Positions 47,763-57,944 of a stretch of DNA of 64,000 nt are shown here, piece by piece (the stretch's first letter is position 1; every line of letters starts with the position of its first letter). The position numbers were made by a program, and so were the translations under genes. Source of the stretch: Camellia lanceoleosa (taxonomy: Eukaryota > Streptophyta > Magnoliopsida > Ericales > Theaceae). Where the stretch lies: the NCBI GenBank assembly GCA_025200525.1, contig CM045761.1, forward strand, positions 202,918,321 to 202,982,320, written 5' to 3'. The notes below the pieces were generated by a model. That model saw nothing but the letters and a program-made list of their open reading frames with translations. It made no database searches and was not told the origin of the DNA.

Positions 47763-48700
47763 TTAACCCCCACCATTTTTAGATTTAAAATGAAATTTTT
47801 CTTCATGAAAAATTGCATCACCTGATTTAAAAATTATTTTGTTTTCAATATCAAAAAATTTATAGGCTGTACTATTTGTTGCATATCCAAGAAAAGCACA
47901 AGTGTTAGCTTTCACACATAATTTAGGTCTTTTAGGGTCCACAAGTCTAACAAAAGCTAGACAACTCCAAACCCTCAAATATTCCAAATTTGGCTTATGC
48001 CCTTTCCACAACTCAAAAGGTGTTACTTTTGTTTTTTTACGTGGCACTCTATTCATAACATAACATGCAATTAAAATTGTTTTTCCCCACAGAGCACCTA
48101 CTTCAATTAGCATAGCATTTGTTAAATCAGTTAAAGTTCTATTTTTCCTTTCTATTACACCATTAGATGTAGGTGAATATGGTAAAGTAGGTTCATGGAT
48201 TATTCCCAAAGACTGAGAAAATAAGTTAAATCCAAAATATTCGTACTCTCGGCCTCTATCACTTCTATATCTTTTAATCTTTTTACCGAATTGATTTTCA
48301 ACTTTAAGAAAGAATTCTTTAAATTTTTCAAAAGCATAATTTTTATTTTTCAACAAGTACGCATAAGTGTATTTTGAAAAATCATTAACAAAAGTGATAA
48401 AATATCTATTTCCACCACGTGTTAAAATTCCTTCAAATTCACATAAATCGGTGTAAATTAATTATAGCAATTCAATATTTCTCACCACACTTTTATGAGG
48501 CATTTTAGTTATTTTTGCTTGATTGCAAACTTCACATTTTTCAAAATTATTTGTTAGTTTGAGAATTAATCCTAAACTACTCATGACTTCCATATATCGA
48601 CTATTAATCTGACACAGATGAGCATGCCAAAAATTCATAGAAGACAGCATGTAAACAGAAACATGTACTTTCTTATTCTCAACATTTAATTTAAACATTT
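47763..48700 (-). pseudogene. Copia GAG-pre-integrase and integrase core
   Basis: The pre-integrase zinc region at 48698-48470 shows FWHAHLCQINSRYM and CEVCNQAKITKMPHKS (HHCC-type). After a stop the core shows TDLCEFEGILTRGG (first Asp), RYRSDRGREYEYFG (second Asp), SPTSNGVIERKNRTLTDL (Glu), then the C-terminal KVTPFELWKGHKPNLEYLRV and CAFLGYATNSTAYKF. The 48461-47763 segment is open over more than 200 codons, so it is the best-preserved part of the element. Confidence 0.9.
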
Positions 48701-48713
48701 CATCACATGTATA

Positions 48714-49067
48714 TTATTTTCTCACAAATATAACTTTTTTAGTGATTACATATTGGTCAGATTCAATAGTCTGCTTGAAACCAGTTTTGTTAAGCAAATA
48801 ACTCGACATCAAATTTTTTCTCATGGAAGGTGTGTACAACACATCTTTTAAAACAAGCACACGTTTAAAGGTAAATTTCAGCTCAACATCCCTACACTCG
48901 AGCACCTTGGTTAAACTGGGGTCACTAGACAAAACAGTCATCTCCTCATTAAAAAGAGTAAAATCTTTGAACCAATCTTTATCATAACAGACGTGCCTAT
49001 TGGCACCAAAATTTGCCCACCACCTTTCCACATATTGAATCATAAAAATATCTATAATCATAACCAC
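48714..49067 (-). pseudogene. Copia aspartic protease, active site altered
   Basis: [18 protein letters not shown] stands where Copia proteases have WW.D[ST]GA.RH[IV]C; the catalytic Asp is Asn here. [19 protein letters not shown] follows, as usual. The adjacent zinc knuckle lies just upstream in the reading direction. Confidence 0.85.
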
Positions 49068-49121
49068 AAATGGTTCCTCGGTAACATTAGCCTATGGTCG
49101 AGATTGTTGTTTCTAAAATTT

Positions 49122-49163
49122 GCAAGTTTGAGCAATATGTCCACTTTTGCCACACACAAAACA
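49122..49163 (-). pseudogene. Gag zinc knuckle (CCHC) of the Copia element
   Basis: The 14 codons read CFVCGKSGHIAQTC, a perfect C-x2-C-x4-H-x4-C nucleocapsid knuckle that binds the element's RNA. Confidence 0.92.
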
Positions 49164-49169
49164 TGTCAA

Positions 49170-50003
49170 ATTTGTTAGATCTTGTGAAAAGAATTCTTGG
49201 TTCCATTTCTTTTGCCTCGGGTAATTTTTATTTTGTGGCCTTCCAATATTTTTTCAGATTTTCTTAACTGGTTTCAAGTGACTATTTTAATGAAATCGAC
49301 CTTTAGGTAAAGTATTTTCAGAAGTTAAATTTATCTTTGCAGTGGAATGCTCTTGTGTCATAAGTGCATATTGTTATCGTGCTTTCTCCTCCACTTGAAT
49401 CCGTGTGATTAGAGTCTCAAAGGACGTCTCTTTTTGCTTGTGACACATTGACTTCTAAAACTTCATCCAAGATGATGGTAGTTTGTCAATAATACATGCC
49501 ACAACAAAATTGTCTCCAATTTTGATGCCTTCGGATCTAACTTCAACCACTAGCATCTAAAAATCTTAAACTTGCTCCACCACTGATTTTCCATCTATCA
49601 TTTGATAGCGGAAAAAACAGCTTGTAACATATTTTTTAGCGCCTGCCTCTTCAGTGTCATATTTATTCTGCAAGGTTTTTCAAATTTTCTTGGCAGTGGT
49701 GTAAGTAGTATCATAATAATCATACAATTAATCCAAAAGACAATTCAAAAGATATTATCAACATTTATACTCATTTGTGTTGTATTTCTCGATTTTTTCA
49801 AGATAAACGTCATACTCCTCGTCAATCATCTCTTTAGTGGGGACTTTGTTTGGATTTTTCTCGATCAGGATATAGGCTACTTTGGAGAGACTGAGGTAGA
49901 AAAGCACATTGCCTTTCTATCTCTTGAAATGGGCTCCCTTGAACCAGAAGAGCTTGTTGAGGTCGCCGATATTTTCGTTAGGCTTCTCCAATACTAGCTC
50001 CAT
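49170..50003 (-). pseudogene. Copia gag capsid region
   Basis: An ATG at 50003-50001 opens MELVLEKPNENIGDLNKLFW, continuing GAHF, and further downstream PNKVPTKEMIDEEYDVYLE and KLPSSW, typical of Copia gag (UBN2-type). Several stops and frame changes interrupt it. The start codon is only about 29 bp from the LTR. Confidence 0.75.
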
Positions 50004-50032
50004 GAATTTTACTGTTTTAATTTCTTTAAAAT

Positions 50033-51564
50033 TGTTGGTGATAATTACAAATAAAACACCAGAATATACAAATAATAAAAATTACAACAACTATTGAAAG
50101 GGTTAAGGTGCAGGAAATTCGCTCTCTTTAAGAAAACTCAAGCCCTCTGCGATTAAGCAAAGCCTCACACCGATGCAGCAGAAAAAACCTTGACTTGTTC
50201 CCCTCAGGATACAACAGCCCGACTAAGTCGTATAGTTCACCAATACTAGGGCTGGGCAACAAACCCACCCGCCCGCACAAACCGTCCGACCCTACCCTAC
50301 CCGCAGCGCTTTGGACGGTTTTGATGTAGGTAGGCGGGCGAGTGTGGGTCAAGAAATTCGCAAAAGATCGGGTTCGGGTCGAACCTGACCCGCCCGCAGC
50401 CCGCATCTTTTTTTTTTTTTTTAAAGAAAAAATAACTAGTTTTTTTTTTTTTTTTTTGCATTTTGGATGGATGGAGATAACTAGTTATTATTTTTATTTT
50501 TACATTTTGGATGAAAGTAAAATTTATTATATGGGCACTTATATACATTATCATGATCTAATGATATTTAAATTAGTGTTACTAGTTTGACTTTTATTTA
50601 TATATATATATAAAAAAATCATTATGTTCCATTAGTCTAGTAGACACAGTTAAATATGATATTTTGAATTGTCATTCTATTATCACATTATTGCATATTA
50701 AAAACTAAACAGAGAAGATTAATCCACTATTAAAATTAGTGTTACTAGTTTGACTTTTAAGGGTTTGTTTTTGCATATTTAAATTAGTATTACTAGTTTG
50801 ACTTTTAAGGGTTTGTTTTTGCAAGCTAAGGAGGAAGATTAATCCACTATCCTCAAGCATAGTTCCATATCATCTTATCTAACATGTGGACTATTTATTA
50901 TGATCATGAATTGTATATCTTGTAATTTAATTTATAACTCTTCTAAAAATAAAAATAAAAAGTGTTTAGAAAGTAACAAAAAATGTCAAATTTGCTTAAG
51001 TTAAATTAAAAAAAAAAAAAACTAAACCGCAAACCGAACCGAACCGCACCCGCCCGCACAAACCGCGAACCGCATCGTGGGCGGTTGCGGGTCCATTTTT
51101 CCCAACCGCATAAGTGCGGGTCGGGTCGGTTTTGACCCGCACACGGCCAAAACCGACCCACGAGCAGCCCTAATTAATACTACACAATTGGTTGAACCCA
51201 AAGCTTCATCATATACACCTTTTTATTTCTTTGCCTGATAATCTTACACAAAAATAATAAAATAACAAGCATTTCTCTTTTTTTTTTCAAGATAAGAAGT
51301 TAGCTCAATTTATAGGAGAGGAAAACTTGGGGCAAAAGAAAAGGAAAAAAAAATAAAATAAGAGTTACTTGGAGAATACTTGAAGGAAAAGAAAATATAA
51401 GAGTTACTTGGTGGGCAAGAATACTTGGAGGGAAAGAAATAAAATTTGGAGGGAAATAAACTTTTCTTAGAGGCAAAGAAAGGTAGCTTGGAGAATAAGT
51501 TACTTTGAGCCCAATCACACAATATAATCTATAACACATTATAATATTAAAATATCTACTAACG
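50033..51564 (-). repeat. 5' LTR of the Copia element, carrying a hAT-like insertion
   Basis: It pairs with the LTR at 43443-44044. The terminal base next to the duplication is G (51564) instead of the A of the CA/TG end. Without the insert and its duplication it is about 598 bp. Confidence 0.9.
50247..51172. mobile_element. hAT-like non-autonomous element (926 bp)
   Basis: The ends TAGGGCTGGGCAAC and (complement of right) TAGGGCTGCTCGTGG are inverted repeats. The flanks ACCAATAC (50239-50246) and ATTAATAC (51173-51180) match at 6 of 8 positions, and the other LTR shows the empty site. Both termini are very GC-rich with many CCCGC and ACCCGC words, while the middle is AT-rich. No transposase is encoded. 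The 8-bp duplication and TAGGGCTG ends fit hAT. Confidence 0.85.
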
Positions 51565-51569
51565 ATATG

Positions 51570-52970
51570 TTTAGGAGTAAATTGTGGGTCTTGGAAGAAT
51601 TTTGATGTTAAATGGTAGGTTGGTGATTGGAGTTGTTTTTTATTGAGAGAGAAAGTTGTTGGGTTTTGAAACAAGGTTGAAGGATTATAGATTAGAGGAT
51701 GCAGTCCAAGTGTTCGACGAAAGTTCTGTGTGTAAGAACCTGTTGGACGAAATTCTTGTGCAAAAAACCTACTAAATCAGTTGCAACAGTGGATTGGTGT
51801 AAAGGGTTACAATGAATGGTCAGCAACTATGGTTGCTTTTGTCGGGATTTCGGATTCAAGTTATTAATCAATCCACTCCTTATGCAAACTCATCTTTTTC
51901 CAAAAGTGTACTTATTCAATTGCTCAATACAGTGTAATATCGGTGTATTATATGTTATTGGTTGTATGTTGTAAATGAAATGCCCAGTTCATGATTATAG
52001 TTGTGTATTATGTGTTTATTTCATGATTATGGGTTGTTTGGTTTGGGTGTATTATGTGATGTATGATTGAAATTTTGGAGCTCAATTGTTTGTTGTTATT
52101 TGTGGGTACATGTGTATTGGTTGGGTGTTTATTTCACCAAAAATATTAGAGACTCCAAATGAATTATCAAATATTCTACATAATTCATATGAGTATTGTG
52201 TAGAACATATGATAATTTTTTTAGGGAGTTTCTGGCATTGTTCTTATTTCACCCGTTAATTTTGGAATTTTGCACTAGTTGCTCTGTACTGGGTTATTTC
52301 ACTGAAAACCTTATACACATTACATGTTTGATTTATTGGTTCGAAGGATTTATTTTCTCTAAACATAAGGTTCTTTAATTTGTGAGGTGGTAAATAGGTA
52401 ATGCATGGTGGTGATGTGATAAGTAGTAGGAAGGAGTAGGAAGTGATGGCTAGTTATTATTTATATGAATAGAGAGGAATTACAGGGAAAGTAAATAAAA
52501 CATAAAATTGGTATTTACAAAAAAGTAAATAACATTTGATGTTATCAGAAACTACCAGTTGACTTAACAGTTAACTAACAGATGAGATAATTTGTAATGT
52601 GACTTTAAATCTTAAGGAGGAGTGTGTAATTTTTAGAACGTGAGAGAAGAATCTATAAAAAAATGTAAACCTCAGGGGTATCAATGTAATTTATCATATT
52701 TTAAATGAATGATTATTTGATAAGAAAATTTAAGGAATCATATTTTTATTTTATTTCTTTTTATTTTAATAACCAAATAGAACCTAATGGTTGAGGGTAG
52801 GATAGTTGAGTATAGGATAGGGAATTCTTCTATGTGCTTTGATTTTGATTGCTTTGATATTTAATGATTAATTTGAAATATCAAAAAAAAAAAAAAAGTG
52901 CCAGGTGCTAATGCGTCGGAATCTAATTATTATTATTTATTTAAATAAATCATCTCTCAGTTAAGCTGTA
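51570..52970. other. Sequence between Copia and foldback elements, no gene recognised
   Basis: Around 51690-51790 a short coding-like stretch (VQVFDESSVCKNLLDEILVQ) has no family I can name. The block at about 52560-52700 (GTTAACTAACAG..., GAGTGTGTAATTTTT) resembles, inverted, the sequence at about 42860-42980. The rest is AT-rich. Confidence 0.4.
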
Positions 52971-53884
52971 GAAATTTTGGAGGCTTTTCTCAAAATAAGC
53001 TTTTTTTTGTATTTTATTTTTCAAACTAGGTCAACTTCTGACGTATTTTTCAAACTAAGCTAAAGCGTCATTCCGATTCGCGCTTTTACTGTTAGGAGGC
53101 AAAAACTTGATGAACAGGAAAATCGCTATTAGAAATAGCGATTTTAATTAAGAAATCGCTGTTGTAAATAGCGCTTCTAACATAAAAAAATTTTGTGAAG
53201 AAAACGCTATTACTAATAGCGCTTTTACTGTGCATATAATTTTTTTTTAAAAACGCCATTTCAAATGGCGTTTCTATGTTCAACCAAAGCCAACCCACAC
53301 TCTGACACACACACACCAATGGCACACCCACACCACTCAAACATTAAAATAATATAATTTATATATATAATAATAATTTATAATAATCAATTATATAATT
53401 TTTATAATTTTCGTAAATATAAATTATTTTTAGGTTATGGATGGTTTGATTTATAATACGTATGTATGTAAGGGCAAAAATTTTTATTATCAAAAATAAT
53501 TTTTGCAATTTTTATTATCAAAAATAATTTATAATACGTATGTATTATAAATTTTTTTATAATAATTTATAATACGTATGTATTATTTGAATCTTTACAT
53601 TTTTTATTTAAAATTTTTTACAGTAAACCCATCTTCACATTTTATAATACGTATGTATTATTCAAAAATAATTTATAAAAATTTATAATTAATACGTATG
53701 TAAATAATTTAATACGTATCTTCACATTTACATTTACAGTAAACCCATCTTCACATTTATATACGTATGGTTTAAGGGTAAATTTTTTGATAAATGACTT
53801 AAATGATAAATCAAATCATCCATAACCTAAATTTTTTTACCCTTACATACGTATGGTTTAAATAATTTATAAAAATTATTGTCA

Positions 53885-54243
53885 TACGTATGTAAAAATC
53901 GATTATAAAAATTACAAAAATTATTTATAAATTGATTATAAATTATTATTATGATAATTATTATACGTATGTCATACGTATGTAAATATTGTCATACATA
54001 TAATAATTTATTGTCATACGTATAAATATTGTCATACATAAATTATTGTCATACGTATGTAAATATAAATTATTATAAATTTTTTTACCCATCTACAATT
54101 TTTAATAATAATTTTTAAATAATCTTTGCAAGAGGGAGAGAGGGGCTAAAGATTATAATAATTTATAATTAATTTTTGATAATAATTTTTAAATAATTTA
54201 TAAATAATTTTTACAATTTTTATAATCAATTTTTACATACGTA
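53885..54243. repeat. CATACGTATG-rich loop of the foldback element
   Basis: CATACGTATG or parts of it occur repeatedly, separated by AT-rich stretches such as AATTTATTGT. It has no counterpart on the right arm, so it is the centre of the original foldback element. Confidence 0.7.
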
Positions 54244-54246
54244 TGA

Positions 54247-54625
54247 CACTACCAAAAAAAGTGTTTTTTGCGACGGTAGGCGGCCGTCGCAAATGCCCTG
54301 GATCCCGTCGCTAATACTTTTTGCGACGGTAATTTGGCTTTTTGCGACGGGAAGGGAGGGTCGCGACAAAAGGGGTTGTAAAAGAGATTTAGCGACGGTA
54401 AGTGCCTCGCCATTAGTTTTTGCAACGGGAGGGTGCCTTTTTTGCGACGGCACTTTTTCTGTCGCCAATAATGGAAGAATATATCAGTTTTAGTGACGGC
54501 ACATAATTCCCGTCGCTAAAAGTGGGTTTTTGAGACGGCAGAATTACCGTCGCTAAAACTCTGGCAGCTTATAAATATTGGCGGCTTAACGTCTACCGTC
54601 GCTAAAGGTTTCTTGTCAATTACAA
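54247..54625. repeat. CACTA left subterminal repeat region
   Basis: More than ten GCGACGG/CCGTCGC-type motifs, in both directions, alternate with TTTTTGCGACGG words. In En/Spm such subterminal repeats bind the element's TNPA protein. Confidence 0.9.
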
Positions 54626-55215
54626 TTTCACAGCTTTTTATGTATCAGACAGTGCCGTCATAAAAGTTTATTACTTTTTTATGAGGTTCTTATGCCGTCT
54701 CAAAAAAAAAAAAAAAAACAAAAAAACTGTTGAGAAATTATTAAAAAAATTAAAATAACCTGTATAAAATAAAAAATAACTATAAAAAAATTCAAAAATT
54801 ACAGAATAATATAAATCTATTCATAAACAAAAGTTGACAAATAATAAAAATTAATAATATTGTTCCATTAATAACAATACATAAATAAAAATTCATAACA
54901 ATAAAAATTATGCCACTACATAACGTCGCATAATACATACATAATGTTGCTCACAAATTTAAATAACATAAATCAAAATCAAAAGTTTTGTCTTGATTCG
55001 TTCGTGGGTTACAAAAACAAAAATTGGTCATAATCTTTATACGCCCGCATTCCAGAAAAAGCCAACTACTACTCAGGAAATATCTGAAAAAAACAAGATA
55101 AAAATAATTAAAAACCATATAATGCTGTTAATATTTTAATTACAGAAAAATATTTAAAAAAAATTGACTACTATATAATTAGAAAGATAGTTTAGTAAAT
55201 AATTTTGACTGGACC

Positions 55216-55726
55216 GAAATCCGGCTCTAACTCCCAAACCGGGAACCCGATTCGAGCCCCGTCTTCTCCCACAAGTCTCTCGTGCCTAGGAGGTCGTGTG
55301 TGCCAAGTTTCGTGCTAAACCGACGCGGTTTGGTGATTTTGGGGCGTTAACGCCTCGAATTCAAGTTTCTTAAGGAAGTAATTTGCCTAAAGTGAAATCC
55401 GGCTCTAACTCCCAAACCGGGAACCCGATTCGAGCCCCGTCTTCTCCCACAAGTCTCTCGTGCCTAGGAGGTCGTGTGTGCCAAGTTTCGTGCTAAACCG
55501 ACGCCGTTTGGTGATTTTGGGGCGTTAATGCCTCGAATTCAAGTTTCTTAAGGAAGTAGTTTGCCTAAAGTGAAATCCGGCTCTAACTCCCAAACCGGGA
55601 ACCCGATTCGAGCCCCGTCTTCTCCCAAAAGTCTCTCGTGCCTAGGAGGTCGTGTGTGCCAAGTTTTGTCCTAAACCGACGCGGTTTGGTGATTTTGGGG
55701 CATTAACTCCTCAAATTCAAGTTTCT
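55216..55726. repeat. Tandem repeat, 178-bp unit, almost three copies
   Basis: Units start at GAAATCCGGCTCTAACTCCC at 55216, 55394 and 55572. The third is cut at about 55726 by a short duplication of CCCACAAGTCTCTT. Copies are nearly identical, so the expansion is recent. Each contains AAACCGACGCGGTTTGG, an imperfect palindrome. GC content is higher than in the surroundings. Confidence 0.92.
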
Positions 55727-55834
55727 CCCACAAGTCTCTTAACTTAGAATGTAAAGAATGCAAAGATACATTTTAGCTTAGAATGCAAAGATACATTTTA
55801 TACCTGATCTTCTGGTGGTGGTGTATATGGATTC

Positions 55835-57787
55835 TCGTCTTCTGCAGATTCCCTAAATGCCCGGTGGCCACTCGATGCATCAGGAACCTATGTTAGTCAG
55901 TGCATAATGTGTTAATCATATTCGAATTTCATACATAATCTTGAGTGAAAATTGAACTATCAAACAATTATGATGTTTATATGGAACCTGTCTGTTGGGA
56001 TCGACACTCACCCCCTGTGACACAAGGGCCACCATCTCAGTTCTCATCTGCTCCAAATGTGAAGCGAACTCTGCTCGCAGCTCCTCCATTAGCTCAGCAC
56101 GAACCTGCTGCGTGATCTGCTCAATAGTCGATGGCTGGGGTGTTGACTGTGATGGCCCAGCACCATCTTTATACACCACTCTCCGAGGCACGATTCTCCC
56201 ATATGTGCAACAATATCCATGTCTGTCATGACCTATCAACTCATGGAAAATGGCATTCCTAGCCTCCAAAGTCCGACCATCCTCAGGTAACATAGAGAGT
56301 TGACGATTAAACTCATCCTGTATTGAATAAGACATACAAGTATACACCAAATTAAGATGGTTGACACACAAAAAATAAACTTTAAATACAATCAAAGGTG
56401 TTTGGAAACTACCAAGGTCTGGATAACCTCTGGGTCATCTACTCTACGTGTCATAAGCCAAACATTCATCTTATCAAGAACTCCCTCATCGTCATCTAAA
56501 TTTTTTTTAGAAATATGAAAATTAGAATCCAAATAATTTGCAAATATACAATGTTTATTTATATACAAAAATAAAACAATAAAGTGTAAACCTCATGCCA
56601 TATCTGAGAGAAAGTAGTACGCCCTGTGGTATGAGCTATGCCGTGAGCTCGCCGATTTTTAGCGTTCCTACTTGCAATTTTCTATAACAAGTTTAACAAA
56701 TGTAAGTATGTAAATATGATTTGTATGTTTACATATCATAAATATAACGTAATTGTATACCTCAGCATCGGAAGTACGCCAATACTCCACAAGTTGTTCC
56801 CACTGGCTTGGCACAACGTTCATAGGAACATCATCCTTCAAATTAGGATCAGAGCTTCTAGGCTTGAAATACTTAGCCTTAAGCTTGTTCTTGTGATCCT
56901 TCCATATGTCGCTGCGCTTTTTCATGCAGATTGGCGTGTACTCCTCTGGACATAAATTCAAATTGCCCTATAAAACACAAAGTTTAAGGCAAAGTATAAC
57001 ACAAATTTGGAATTCGAATTTGTGGACAAAAATATACTTTTACCTTCATATCCTTCCAGATAGCATCAACAATATCATCAGCACCTGCTCGATCCAAGAA
57101 AAGTAAGAGGAACAATGTTACGATTCCGCAATAATGCCAAGTTGAGTAGTTAACTTGGCCACGTTATCCCCTATTGACAAGAATTTCCATCAAATTGTAT
57201 GTCCAAATTTTTACCAAGACTTACTCTTTAATGCCCTTGGCACATCCTCTACCACGCCTAGTCGAGGTTGATGAAGAACTAACATGACCTGCGATATACA
57301 ATAATAATAAACAATATGCAATGGTAACAAACAAATGCAAATTTAAATGATGTGAATACAAATCATATCAAATAAACCTGATGTGGGTCAGAAGAAGTCA
57401 AGGGTCTCGCAAAATACAATGAGAATAAACAAGTTATATATAATGAGCATAAATAAATGTATGTGTAAATAATTTTCATGCAAATCAAAGCAAATTTATA
57501 TACCTGCGGATGGCTCATAAGCTGATGATGATAGCTGCTGTGGTGCCACTGATGGTGGACGCACCGATGGTAGGCGTGGAGGCTGAGTACATGGTAGCTG
57601 CTGTGGTGCCACTGATGGTGGCCGATACGGCGGTAATGGCCCCTCAGATGGTGGTGGCACTAATGGCCCCTCCGATGCTGGCCGATGTGATGCCTCCTCT
57701 GATGGTGGTGCTACTGATGTCCTGTTATGTAGCACATCAGACATCATGCGCTGGGAATGATCAGGCTTCCTCTTCCTTCCCATAATA
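55835..57787 (-). pseudogene. CACTA second gene, Ptta/En/Spm-type (Transposase_24-like)
   Basis: The first exon at 57787-57496 encodes MGRKRKPDHSQRMMSDVLHN followed by a Pro/Ser-rich tail with repeated PPSVAPQQL. A later exon (about 56961-56762) has EYTPICMKKRSDIWKDHKN and PSQWEQLVEYWRTSDAE, the usual conserved core (PF03004). The next (about 56318-55990) reads LPEDGRTLEARNAIFHELIG and a helical QQVRAELMEELRAEFASHLE segment. The product resembles TNPA-class helper proteins of plant CACTA elements. Exon limits are approximate, and I cannot tell if the frame is intact. Confidence 0.7.
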
Positions 57788-57944
57788 ATCTGCAAGCAAT
57801 ATAACATTAATTGACATTAGAAACATAGACAATGGTTTGTCATCAACTATAATATGACATGAATTGAACTAATACAATTAAGAAATTGATGATTAACTAC
57901 AACCTTGGCCTTAATTGAATTACTAATGTTGATTACATATCAGC

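Larger units (their letters stand above)
43443..51564 (-). mobile_element. Ty1/Copia retrotransposon, complete with both LTRs, inactive
   Basis: It is flanked by the perfect 5-bp duplication ATATG at 43438-43442 and 51565-51569. The LTRs begin TGTTAGTAGATATT and end TTATCACCRACA on the minus strand. Between them, in minus-strand order, lie gag with a zinc knuckle, protease, integrase, reverse transcriptase and RNase H, the Copia order. Many stops and frame changes, a mutated protease site and two later insertions (solo LTR 44388-45952, hAT-like 50247-51172) show that it is old. The two LTRs differ at many positions. Confidence 0.92.

Noticed and set aside
55216..55726. rRNA or spacer-type GC-rich repeat
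   Set aside because: No similarity to rRNA; it is a tandem repeat inside the CACTA element.
57510..57785. Plus-strand open frame rich in VVPLMV
   Set aside because: It is the complement of the Pro/Ser-rich repeats of the CACTA second gene on the minus strand.
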